64,000 nt of DNA, taken from contig OZ176050.1 in NCBI GenBank assembly GCA_964247055.1, positions 4,030,001 through 4,094,000 on the forward strand, given 5' to 3'. Shown one piece after another: positions 36,266 through 47,871 of the stretch (position 1 is its first letter; every line of letters starts with the position of its first letter). The notes beneath the pieces were generated by a model. The model had not been told where the DNA came from. It did not search any database and saw only the letters and a program-made list of their open reading frames with translations. This DNA is from Paragordius varius (lineage: Eukaryota; Nematomorpha). The position numbers were made by a program, and so were the translations under genes.

Positions 36266-36629
36266 ATTTTTATGCTATATTTTTAGTAACACCAATTATA
36301 ACCTTTTAGATAAATAAGGTATTTATATTCGAATACCAAAAAAGCATTAGCAATGTAAAAATTTATAATGGAAGAAAACATGCCCATCCTGTCATATACA
36401 CTGCATTAAATAATCAATCTAAATTCCTAATGTTAGGTTTATATTAGATAATATATTAACACGCATAATCAGATAAGTTAATGATATAACCATTTTAAAT
36501 ATGGCATACATGCTCTATATAAATGATGAATAATCTGGTTTCTTGGCTAGAAAGATTACCATATTATATTCTGACTAAATATTTAACAGTTCTATTATAA
36601 CAAATATTAATTTGCTTATACTTAATTTT
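36266..36629. other. Intergenic stretch 3' of METTL1
   Basis: A+T-rich sequence with no gene. It holds the presumed 3' untranslated part of METTL1 (minus strand). Confidence 0.45.
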
Positions 36630-37470
36630 TCAGTCATCGTTAAATTTTAAATCGGTTATATAGTGTTCATTGTCTGGATAAATTAAATGCAATATGTTTT
36701 TTGATAAGGAATAATCCAAAACTTTTTTAAAATTTGGAAAAACCCTATAAATATTTACCTTATATCTTTCTGGTTCCAAATACTGTAAAAGCGGGTGCCT
36801 ATTCAAATGTTCGTAATTCCATTTGTGAAGTTGCTCCACATCCGTTGCACTGTATAAACATCCCTGAAATATAGAAATTTATTTCTAACATTTTCCTTCA
36901 TAATAAATGCTATTTCATCTAGAAGTGAATCACTAATAAATCTCCATTTATGTTTGGCTTTTTTAAAATGCGGATCTGGGTACATCAAAAATATTTTTTT
37001 AATCTCTATATTGTAAAAGGTTTAACAAACTTGGGATTTATTAAAAAAGTTTGGCAAGTATTTCATGGCATTTGTGCGAACACATGCTATATTTTTATAC
37101 ATATTTGGATTTTCTTCACGAAGATTTTCGATTGTTTGTATAACAAAATCGGAAACTTTAATGCGTATTTCGATACCAAGCATGCGAATTTCTGGAAAAT
37201 GTGGCGATAGATATGCTACAAAATAAATTATTGGTAGTACTTAGTAGACCTCCGTATCCACAACCAATATCTACAAACTCAATGGGTGTTGTAGTGTCCT
37301 CCGAATCAAATAATGTCTTATAACTTAATTGACTCGGAAATAAAGGACTAAATTAAAAAATATAAAAACTGATATAACGGGCGGAATGATATTGGATTTG
37401 AGTGCGCACGCTGTCTGAAATATCTTTTTTGTGGTTTTTGAGTCATGCTTGATTTTGGTTTTTGAGTCAT
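36630..37470 (-). CDS. METTL1: tRNA (guanine-N7)-methyltransferase catalytic subunit (five exons, 243 aa)
   Basis: METTL1 uses S-adenosylmethionine to methylate G46 in the variable loop of a set of tRNAs, with WDR4 as partner (family knowledge). Exons from the 5' end: 37470-37379, 37347-37241, 37215-37031, 37003-36890, 36863-36630. The four introns are 31, 25, 27 and 26 nt, and all phases agree. The N terminus holds the METTL1 signature PQKRYFRQRAHSNP. The SAM-binding motif is EFVDIGCGYGGLL, followed by IRMLGIEIRIKVSDFV, then NIACVRTNAMKYLPNFF. The catalytic and substrate region LMYPDPHFKKAKHKWRFIS is fully conserved, followed by TDVEQLHKWNYEHLNRHPL. The length is close to the human protein (276 aa). 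The start region contains a 24-bp tandem duplication that supplies two in-frame ATGs (37470 and 37446). The gene is head-to-head with ALG9. I see no disabling change and judge it functional. Confidence 0.95.
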
Positions 37471-37589
37471 GCTTGATTTTCATAAAAAGTTTATCATATG
37501 AACAATTTCAGCCTAAGGGAATAAGATACATCAAATTTGGTCCAAATTGGGAGGGTGGGGGGAAGGGGTATGGATAAATATTGTTTAAA

Positions 37590-39055
37590 TATTATATATA
37601 TATATATTATAAATATATATATATAAATCATTATAGTTTTGTCTACGAATGCCTTATTTTAAAAATCATTACTAAAATATATTATAAATTACATATAAAA
37701 TGCAAATAATATTTTTAAAAATTTAGATGCAGGTTCCGAAAATCCCAATTTTTTTGCCTTTTTGAAATAGTATCATTCATTTAACACTTGGATACAACAC
37801 ATTATTTTAGTCCTTCGATTCATATTGGGGTAGTTAAATACCCCAAGCCTGTTTAAAATTAAATTCTTTTAAAAATATGGAAGGAATCGAAACCATGGCA
37901 AAATTTTACACTTATATAACATTAATAAACCAAAATATATAATTAATTTTATTCAAAAATACTTGATATTACTTATTTAAGCTAAAAAAGGTAAAAATCT
38001 AGTCAACGTGATATGTGTGCAATGGTAAAATTGAAAAATTAAACAAAATAAACAGCTTTTTCTATATCTATCAATGTTAGATGTAATTTAAATAAATAAT
38101 TAGCTTTAAATTTAGCTTTAAAATTAATTAAATACCATATTTTGCAAAAACTTTGTAAAATAAAAATGGCGTCGAAGTAGTTTGACATGGAAATTTTTTT
38201 TCAAAACAAAATTTTATTTGGATATTTTGGCATATTCATATAATTTACAATAGTATAGAAGCATAAATTTAAATTGAGACCGTTTCCTTATGTAGCTTTT
38301 TAAGAATCCTAACTCAAATATAGTCTGGGGTATTTAGATACCTCAATTTGAATCGAAGTGTTAAACTTAACGCGAAAATGCCGGAATCATGCGAAATTTT
38401 AAATATATAATTTTGACATCAAAAAAATGTACCAAAGTAATGGATATATTTAGTTAATTTTTTTATAGCAAAATGTAAAAATGTGCTTTATATTCTTTGG
38501 TGCAAGATGAAAACGTTTATATTCTAAAAATACTTTTTTTATGAATCTGACACTGAGCACCTATCACCTCAGAATTTTTATTAAAATATTCTGCTAAATT
38601 TATAAACGATTCGTAAAATTACAATATTTCGCGGAAATGTTTAGTATTATCAAATTTTATTATTAAATAACTTAAAGTTTTTTAAAACCGTTTTTACCAT
38701 GCTTTAAAATATTAAATTTATAACAATAATTATTTTTTGGAAAAAAATATGGATGTCAAAATTTAGCATCTCGGCCCTTTTGTCTTTATTTTAAAATAAA
38801 TTGCCATCTAAATGGGTAATTTGAGAGGTTTGGAGATTACATTAAAATTTGAAAATTTTATAAAAATGTTGCTTTGCTTTTTATGTGTAGTTTATAATAT
38901 ATTTAATGATATTCTTTGGAACTAAACATTTACATTTTACAGAAAACTTTATTTGATATAATGTGCGATAATTTTGTTTTTTTCTGATATGGAGCAGATA
39001 CCACAAAAGTGTAATGGCCGAAAACAAAAGGATCATGAATATTTTGTTAATATAT
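37590..39055. repeat. Inverted-end repeat family, copy near 38 kb (interrupted by a TTAA element)
   Basis: Shares with the copies near 58 and 61 kb the blocks TTAGATG-GGTTCCGAAAATCCC, AACGCGAAAATGCCGG, CACCTCAGAATTTTTATT and, near the end, TCTGATATGGAGCAGATACC and CGAAAACAAAAGGATCATG. The order is collinear once the inserted 576-bp element is set aside. No protein coding was found. Both limits are approximate. Confidence 0.65.
37785..38360. mobile_element. TTAA-flanked non-autonomous element, copy A
   Basis: Begins CACTTGGATACAAC and ends AATCGAAGTG, with TTAA on both sides (37781-37784, 38361-38364). Near each end is a small palindrome around GGGGTA-TACCCC (CGATTCATATTGGGGTAG on the left, GGGGTATTTAGATACCTC on the right). 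It is about 92-95% like copy B by eye. A TTAA duplication is typical of piggyBac-type transposition. No transposase is encoded. Confidence 0.85.
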
Positions 39056-39215
39056 TTATTGCGAATATTTTTAACCGATTTTAGTCATAGTGTATATTAA
39101 TATAATCTCACAGAAACTTAGATATTTTATCACCATATATTTGAAATGGAATTTATAAATACAAGATAAAACTATATAAAAAGCCATAGGCCGGCCCATA
39201 TTTTCATAAATAAAT

Positions 39216-42200
39216 ATGACTTTGCCACATGGTTATAGTTTCAAATTTTTCGACATAAAACCCGTGTCTGCTCTTAGAATTTTACTTTCATTTAAATTGG
39301 TATCTGCTCTCTGGTCTTCTATATCTGATTGTGATGAAGTTTACAATTATTGGGAACCAGTTTCTAACATTTTTATTATAAGGCGCACATGTTATTGTTT
39401 AAATACGGATTTCAAACATGGGAATATTCACCTATTTATGCTTTAAGATCGTATGCATATCTTTGGATATATACCCTACCCTTATACCTCTATAAAATAT
39501 TTCAACCAAATAAAGTTTTTATTTAATATTATTATTAGGTTCTCTTATTTTACACTTGTCGGTGTTTAATTGGTTGTTTGGGTGCATATTCTGAATATCA
39601 AATCTATAAGTTTTTTAAATTTAATCATTTAAATTTAGAGCTCTAAAATTTATTTCGAATGAATTGTCAACTATATACATTTGGCTTACCATTTTTCCAG
39701 CTGCATCATTTATATCCTCAACTGCGTTTCTCCCATCAACATTTGCTTTGCACTCAATAAATTTTAGTTTTGCTTTTTGGTCTTATGCACATTGCCAAAA
39801 GTCTACCGTAATTATGTTTCTTTAGATTATGTCATGAGTTAAAATAGTTTAATGTTATTTTTCAACGGTTATTAACACTTGGATACAACACATTCATTTT
39901 AGTCCTTCGATTCAAATTGGGGTAGTCAAATACCCCAAGCCTGTTTAAAATTAAATTCTTTAAAAAATATGTAAGGAATCGAAACCATGGCAAAATCTTG
40001 CACTTATATAACATTAATAAACCGAAATATTTAAAAAAATAAATTCAAAAATACTTGATATGTTGAGCTAAAACCGAAAGGTAAAAATATAGTCAACGTG
40101 ACATGCGTGCAATGGTAAAATTGTAAATTAATATAAGTTAAACAGCTTTTTCTATTTCTATCAGTTTTAGATATAATTTAAATAAAAAATAGCTTTAAAT
40201 TTAACGTTAGAATCAAATAAATACGATATTTTGCAAAAATTTTGTAAAATAAAAATTGCGTCGAAGTAGTTTGACATGGAACTTTTTTTTAAACAAATTT
40301 TTATTAAAAAGTTTTAGCTTATTTAGATTATTTTTATTAGGAAAGAAGCATAAATTTAAATTAGGACCGTTTCCTTCAGTAGTTTTTTTAAAATTCCAAC
40401 TTTAATTTGGTCTGGGGTATTTAAATACCCCAAATTGAATCGAAGTGTTAATAAAACATAGCTGACTTAAAATATTGGGTTATTTATGACCTATTGTTGG
40501 AATCAGTAAAAATCCTATTTTTTAGAAATGTTTCACCTATAATATTTAGTAAGAGATACTCAAACACTATATACTTGTTCACAACTTGATTATTTAAATT
40601 AAGCAATTCGCAAAATCCTAAAATTGGTTGTTATAATGATATTTTACACTTATTAAATTATGTAACCGAAAATCGTTGCCATTATTTTAAAATTTTCTAT
40701 ATCATAATATTATTTTAAATTCATGCCAACAAGATGCCATAAATAAATTTTAAAATCTTTGGTAATACTATTAAAAATTTTAAATCTATTTTTAGATGTT
40801 ATTTTAAATATATTTTATCTATTAGAAAATGTACATCATCTCCATATTGTTTTTAGCCAGTGCGGCCCTGATAGGATGGCCATTTGCAGCTATATTAGGG
40901 TAAGTTAAATTTATAATATATATTTATATCAGGGATTAGGTTAGAAACATAGAAATATTTTGATGCAACTTAAACCGATCTTAATTTTATGTAAATGCCC
41001 TATAACCGGTTAATTTTTCTTTTTAAACAACCACTTTTCTCATAATTGACTTTTTAAAAAACCTATTTGGAAGATTATGATGTACTTTTTTGATTTCAAA
41101 ATAAGGTCCCATAATTTTAAAATATCATTAAAATTTTTATCATTTTTAAAATAATGTTATATTATTGGAAAAAAATTATCAATTTAATTTTCAGTTATTT
41201 TGTTTTCTTTGAAAGGCGTCGACATGATGCGGCGGGTGAAGAGGCATTTTTTTCAAAATAGGTAATTATTATAAAGAGACACTCTAAGTTATTGAATTGG
41301 GGGTTTGTTTTGCCCATATAAAAAATTTATTCTAAGATATGAATGAAAAAATACGTTTATAATTAACTTACGTTTTTTATTATTTATTAATACATTTTAG
41401 GTTAGTGTGTAACGATTACATTAATAATTTTTTTGGTATTTTTATTAATCTTTATCTTAAGGGTAAAAAAGTATCTTTTTCATAAAATAAATAGATTACG
41501 TGATTATTTTAAATAATACTGTATAAATTACAAATTTTTTAAAGTCTTAGGTGTGGAATAATAAAACTGATATTATATTTACAAAACCATTTTATTATTT
41601 TGGCGTCATTTGGTTTATTTTTTGTATCAATTAATACTAGTTTACCCATGGTGATAGATCTGATAGTGGTACAAAGAAAATTTGGCGCCTTTTTCAAATC
41701 CATATTCCTAGTCCTTTTAATTATCTTGGTATTTATGTAAATTATATAAAATTTTATGAAATATTTTAAGCGAAACACCGAAATAAAAATGAAAACTGGT
41801 TAAAATTATTAAACCGCTTAAAATTTTTTAGCGAAACTGACTAGAACATTATTAAAATAATTAAAATCCTTTGAAAGTTATGTGTTGTGAATTGTGTTCG
41901 GTAGTTAACTTATTTTAATCGGAATTATTGATGTTAACATTATAATTTAAACTAGTAAATACTAGGCTTATATCAAAATTTTTGGTTATATATCCATGGT
42001 CAAAATTATTTATTGTATTTAAACCATATTGAATGTATATACGCCCTAGAATTTAATCGTAATGCGATAATTTGGAGCATTTACTTTAAACGAGATATTA
42101 CTTTTATTAGAAACATTGTAATATTTTCTCAGTTTAAAAAAACCGTAGAATCGGTTGTAAAATTCTAAAAAAATACAATATCACATATGAGTACTATTAT

Positions 42201-44616
42201 ATAACACTGCTCAACAAGGTTTTGCACCACCCCATTATTTTTGCATTTCCTGATACCTAATGGCATGGAAAGGCCAAAACAAAAAAGAAAATTGAGGCCA
42301 CCAATAGGATTTTTCCGATTTTTAAATTTGTATTTAATTTAAAAATAACAATCATTCCTCGCGCACATATGTTTAAATATTCAAACGAACAAGTCGATAC
42401 AAGTAATATTCCATGCATGAATAACAAAATTCTAGGCATTAAATAAGATACTAAACAAGCTAGCCAAAGTATTAAAAATCTAAAAGGGGCTTATGTATAG
42501 TGTGATAGATCCGGGCGGCTGCACAAGCTCTGTATATACCCCAAGCGATCCAATTATGCCAGATATGGCAAAGATAACAATAAGTAATCGTAAAGCCCGA
42601 TAAGAGAGACTTGCAAGTAAAATCCAGGCAAATTGACATGTCAAATTAACCAATTCACAGAATAAAGTTAGATAAATTCTACAATTAAATTGGATAAAAA
42701 GATTAGGTAAATACAAATGGTCCAATCCCATAATAGTAAATTCTACTAAAAGTGGCTACACAACATCCATCTGAAATTAAAAATACAAAACAACCAATAA
42801 TTTTAAAAAATAAAGTATATCCACTAGGTATAAATAAAGGATTTTTTGTAAGAACCAGCTCAAGAAAAAAAGCCTAATAAGTACTCGAAAGAACGAAAAC
42901 TAACAAAAAAATATAGCCTATCTAAAAGCCAAAGGTTCAAACCATAGAATGTTATTTTTAGTATTTTTTTAAAAATTTTTTTTACGTATTAAAAATTCAC
43001 TTGAAAGAAAAAGACTAAATTTTGACGTTTAATTCCGTACTAATTTTTTTTCTCTGATATTTAAATGACATATTTATATGGATCAAAAATTTTTTCACAT
43101 TCGGTTTTAAAACACTGAAATTAGTCATAATTTAAAAGTTTGAGTGGTGGTGCTCAAAAATGTCCAAATTTCTAAATATTTACATTATAATGTAAATATT
43201 TAGATACCAATGTGTTACATAGACAGCCTATATTTCGGAAAATTTGTCCTGGCGCCACTTAATTTGGTCCTTTACAATGTATTTGCTTCAAACAAAGGAC
43301 CTGAACTATATGGTAATTTATATTTAATATTTCTAATATAATCAATCATCTTCAAGAATTAAATGTTTATATATACTTTTGAAATGTGAAATTTTGTAAT
43401 AATCTTAATTGTCATTTTTATTTCGATAATCTCAGTGATATACATTGTATTTTGATATGTTAGGTGTTGAACCTTGGTGGTTTTATCATCTCAATCTATT
43501 CCTAAATTTCAACGTAGTGTATGTTTTTGCTCTTATGTCCCTTCCCATATTAGTATGTTTCTTTCAATAACTATTATATTTATTTTGTATTTTCAAAAAA
43601 TGTTGCTTTTAATATACATGGAAAAAATAAATTTAATCTTTTCGGTGAAGATATAAGGTGGTTTGTTTAATTTTTTTGAGTTATTTGATTTGCATTAACA
43701 TCCTGTAAAATTCAACAATATTAATAAGTTATTTTTATATCAATTCTATTACAAATATTATTTTATATCAATTCTATTACAAATATTATTTTATATGAAT
43801 TAAAATTCCCTATAGTTAATGACATTATGGATTCATTTATCACTTTTGTTTATTGAATTATATATTCATTCCCATTTTCCTGAAAATATGGCCTAAAATT
43901 TCATAAATGTTTTATTATGTAGGTCCTACATCGATTTTTACAAAGCAAAACACTTGCTAAACAACCTAAGAATAAAGACTCAGATAGTTTCCATATTTTA
44001 AGTAACAATACATGAATATAATATAAACCATATTATATCTTGTATCAACTCTTTTCATCCACTTTTATTTTTGTTATTCCTTAGATTTAAAATTTTTAAG
44101 AAGTTTTTGTATTTTTGACATTTTTTAGGATTCGTTACGTTTTAAACATAAATATTATCGGTACAAAACTACTTATGTGGATTTGATTTATTTTTAAAAT
44201 AACGTAAATAGGTTAATCTTATGAAGCACTTCACACGGGTGGATTGAATTTTAAAAATTATATTTTAAATAATTTTACATTTTAAAAACAAAATTATAGA
44301 TTTGAGATTGATAATGCTATTTATATCACCCATGTATCTTTGGTTCCTGGTATTTTTCAATCAACCTCACAAGGTAAAAAATAGCTTCATTAGCATTTAA
44401 TTTTTATTAATTCCATTTTTAATCACAGGAGGAAAGGTTCATGTTCCCAGTCTATTCATTTATCATTGTGTCTGCAGCAATATCTTTGATCGAAATTAAA
44501 GTAATATAAAAACATATACATTATTAATATTTTTGGATAGCGATTTATATTTTTGCAATTTTAAAATTGGTAATTTTTGCTTTATGACTATGTTAAATAA
44601 AAGCGAAATGATATAT

Positions 44617-44667
<51 letters not shown>

Positions 44668-46600
44668 TTTTTTAACTGATTTAAAACACAATTATAAATC
44701 TTATTTAGGCATTATTGTATCGCTTGTTCAGTGTTAAAGGATATTCGCTATATGTGATAATTGTAGCAACACTTTTTGGCCTCTACATACCGCTTAATGT
44801 TGCGAGAATCACCTCACTAGTTAAAAGTATATTATTTTATAAAGTTTAATTCAAAATGGTAAAAATATTTTCCATCTAAACTTAATAATTTATCAGGTTT
44901 TTTGGATTGTTTGGTAATAAAAAATTTCATATAACCCTATAATTGATTTTAATTCTATATAATTTGCCGTTATTTTGTACAAGATTATCATGGTAGCATT
45001 AATATATTTACACACCTGTATACGGAAAATGAAAAGTTATTTATCTCAAACCTTGGGGAAGACGACAATATGGCCGCGTCCATGATTCGACCTCATGATC
45101 GAATAGTTTGTATGGGAAAGGATTGGTACCGTTTTCCTAGTCATTTCTTTTTACCCAATGGGTTTAACTATTTTTTTTATCTTGACTAAGAATTATGCAA
45201 ATCATGGCTTTTTAGGCGCATTATTCAAAAATATTTCATAAAAATCCATTAGCTATAACTTTTTGCTAGTAAATATTTTTTTGAATATTATTGTTTAAAA
45301 ATAAAACTATTGAATTTTGAAGCATTTATGACAACAAATTTTTTATTTTTAAATCTTGTTTCAATAAAATTTTAGAGCTCTCCAAATTTTAATGTAACAT
45401 TTACTGTGTAGATTGGTAATTATTTCCAAAATACTTTTAGCGTAATTTCGAAATTTTGGCCTCTAAGCTAAAGAAAACTCACTAAAATATATCGGATATA
45501 TGATATTTCATTATGGAAACGGTGGATTATTTTTAGATGGAAACTGCGTTTTATAAAGTCAGAATTCGATGGACAATTGCCTGGCCATTTCGGAGAACAT
45601 TTATGGGCAAATAATTATAGCACATTCGAAAACTTTTATGAATACAAATCAGCAGAACATTTCTACAAGCCTTCAGCTTTTGATTTAACTCGACACATAC
45701 CTCAACACATGAATGATTTGAATCAAGAGGAAATCAGTCGTTATGTAATATTGATTGGTTTTCACTAATTGAGCCTTTTTCTTTGAATGCTAATAATTGC
45801 TAACGATTCCTTACAATAAAATTTTATTTTTATACATAATTATTCATAAAGCCTTTTAATCTTTAGATCTATCGTTTTTTATAATTGTTTATAAATATTT
45901 TGTTTGGATATTATTCATAATAAAAGTTTTTTGGGCTAAAATAATAGCTCTTAATGTATCTTAAGGGAATTATTTGCGATTCTACAAAAAGGGGTTTGTC
46001 CGTGGCTTTTATATTTTATTTCTGACAAAAAAATATATAACCCGCTATCCTAAATAGGTGCCTTTGGAAACATGTGACCTTTTAATCGATATGTTTGATG
46101 AAAGTTCGGTAACGCCTTTACAACCAAATTACAGCTTAAATGATAGCGCATGGGTTGTTGAATCAAAATATCCCTTTCTCGATTCTAAACGGTACATTCA
46201 GGGATTGCTTTATATTTTTTAGTCATTTTTTACCCTTAACAATTTTTATTAAAAAATAATTAATATATATTTTTAAAGCGTTGTTAAACTTTTTTAAGAA
46301 AATATGAAACTATTTTAAAAAATTAACTTATATCGAGGGTAGGAGCGCTTGTTTTTTTGGTTTTAATCAACAATTTTTTATTAACGCGTTGTATTACTTT
46401 ATTATCTTAAAAAATTAAGGAATGTCATAAATGTTTTAGCTTATTTTAATTATATTTGTCGTAGATCAAATCGCATACTACGGGCCTTTTATATCCCTTA
46501 CTTGACATCGAAATATGTACACTACAACTCTTATAATTTATTGGTTTCCAAATCCAAATTACACAGATTAACAGGAAAAAGCCGTCCAAAACGAATATAA
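39216..46600 (+). CDS. ALG9: Dolichyl-phosphate-mannose alpha-1,2-mannosyltransferase ALG9 (16 exons, about 619 aa)
   Basis: ALG9 (glycosyltransferase family 22) adds alpha-1,2-mannoses to the lipid-linked oligosaccharide on the lumenal side of the ER, in N-glycan precursor synthesis (family knowledge). Exons: 39216-39359, 39383-39514, 39539-39609, 39639-39807, 40826-40899, 41641-41728, 43204-43312, 43464-43552, 43923-43986, 44300-44373, 44429-44500, 44709-44826, 44984-45161, 45537-45744, 46058-46191, 46465-46600. Every junction keeps phase. Conserved blocks in order: SDCDEVYNYWEP (GT22 acidic motif near residue 40), YGFQTWEYSPIYALRSYAY, SSTAFLPSTF, ALIGWPFAAILG, GKFVLAPLNLVLYNVF, GVEPWWFYHLNLFLNFNV, NQPHKEERFMFPVY, YHGSINIF, VCMGKDWYRFPSHFFLPN, HMNDLNQEEISRY and a basic C terminus. 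The human protein is 611 aa. Multiple hydrophobic helices lie between. The first three introns are 23, 24 and 29 nt; the rest are 55-1475 nt. Intron 4 holds a TTAA element. No disabling change was seen. Confidence 0.95.
39876..40447. mobile_element. TTAA-flanked non-autonomous element, copy B (ALG9 intron 4)
   Basis: Same ends as copy A (CACTTGGATACAAC and AATCGAAGTG) with TTAA at 39872-39875 and 40448-40451, 572 bp. The left inner palindrome GGGGTAGTCAAATACCCC and the right one GGGGTATTTAAATACCCC are nearly perfect. It accounts for more than half of the 1,018-bp intron. Confidence 0.87.
43738..43798. repeat. Two tandem copies of a ~29-bp unit in ALG9 intron 8
   Basis: The block ATCAATTCTATTACAAAT with its A+T-rich tail is repeated twice without change, so it is a recent local duplication. 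Confidence 0.85.
44611..44663. repeat. (AT)n microsatellite in ALG9 intron 11
   Basis: A dinucleotide run with one interruption, ending about 45 bp before the acceptor of the exon at 44709. Confidence 0.93.
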
Positions 46601-47606
46601 ATTTGTTAATATTATTATTCATATAAAAAATGTAATTATATGTTATAATTATAAATTATAGAAGGTTTATAGTTTTATAATGCAAAATCTCTGAATATAC
46701 TAGGTTTCGGAATCTTCTACATATTCTTAGGAAACTTGTCGACATTGAAATGTCATTTTTTTATAAAAAAAAATGAACTCTTTTGTGTTTATATGTACAT
46801 AAGAATGTATTAATAGCACACTGGGGATTTAATAAGTGTTAGTGTTTTCTTCGATGATCCTAATTCTAGTGATAATCTATTTTTAAATCTAAATACTAAA
46901 TTTCAGTTATGGGATATAAAAAAATGGCGCCTTTATATTATTATAAATTCATTTTATATTATATATTTATTTTGTGACTTATTAAAATTAATTTATGGGC
47001 CAAGAAGTTTCTCATAATTCCTTTTTATTTTCAAATAGACAATAAAATATATTGTTTAAGCAAGGCGCCTAGCTTATGCGAAAATATTGATGTTTTCCCG
47101 CGTTCAATGAATACTTCTAATCAAAAACCAAATAATATTGTATAACTCCTATCCTTAAAATTTATTTTCTATGACCTATACCCAGAAAGTTAAAATAACT
47201 TATGGTAATTGCTCATAAATTCAAATTTAACACTTATTAAACTAATAAATTTGTGGTGGGAGAATCTAAATACCTAAATCCACAAAATCTGTAAATACCG
47301 AGATTATATTTGGATAGTTAAGCAACAATGTTTGTATATTTTATTTGTGTTTGATCTCCAAAAGCTAGACATTTTTATTATACCCGTTTAAATGAAAAAC
47401 AAAAAAGTTAAACTTAGATAAATTTATGTATAATTTCATAACTTAATATACTTTTTAAAAACATCATTGTTGTTATAATATCAAATTAGTGCAAATTTGA
47501 TTCGGAGGGAGTTGGAACATGTATATTTTATAAAAAATTTCCCATTCTTAACCCAATAATATTATCACCCTAAGAATTTTAGCGATTGTCGCCACAAAAT
47601 TATTCT
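46601..47606. other. Intergenic region downstream of ALG9
   Basis: A+T-rich, with no gene or clear repeat end recognised. Confidence 0.45.
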
Positions 47607-47871
47607 CAAAGCGTAGCTAGAGGAGTAAAAGAGGGGCGGATGCACCAGGCGCCATAGTTGAAGGGGCGCCGGATATTAAAAATTTTTATTTTATTTCAAA
47701 AAAATAGGTATTTAAAAGTTATTATTTATAATAATGCATAAAAAAATCACCCATTGAGTGGTTATGACCACGGTTTAAATTTGAATATTTTTTTAAAAAT
47801 GCAAGGGCTCGCATGGAGGAGAGGGGGCGCCATCTCGGATTCATGCACTGGGCGTCTAAGCTACGCCTCTG
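47607..47871. mobile_element. Short palindromic element with hAT-MITE-like ends
   Basis: The left end CAAAGCGTAGCTAGAGG and the right end CTTAGACGCC-like block in complement (CAGAGGCGTAGCTTAG) form imperfect inverted repeats that extend inward to GGCGCC on both sides. Ends of the form CAG-GGCGTAGCTA are common among non-autonomous hAT elements (family knowledge). A clean 8-bp duplication was not visible, so the assignment is tentative. Confidence 0.6.

Larger units (their letters stand above)
37471..39215. other. Divergent intergenic region between METTL1 and ALG9, filled with repeats
   Basis: The 1.7-kb spacer separates two genes reading away from each other, so it should hold both promoters. 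Most of it is a copy of an inverted-end repeat family (about 37590-39055) that carries a TTAA-flanked element inside it (37785-38360). No core promoter motif stands out. Confidence 0.6.

Noticed and set aside
36950-37210. 86-codon plus-strand open frame
   Set aside because: It is the shadow of METTL1 exons on the opposite strand.
41195-41261. Candidate ALG9 exon after an acceptor TTTCAG
   Set aside because: Its phase does not fit the preceding exon, and the segment 41641-41728 (LPMVIDLIVV, FFKSIFLVLLIIL) gives both the right phase and a much better match to ALG9.
42257-42731. Two hydrophobic minus-strand frames inside ALG9 intron 6
   Set aside because: They contain stretches resembling a membrane protein (for example LLIVIFAISGIIGSLGVYTE), but stops separate them and splice sites and family signal are lacking. 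A decayed gene fragment is possible but unsupported.
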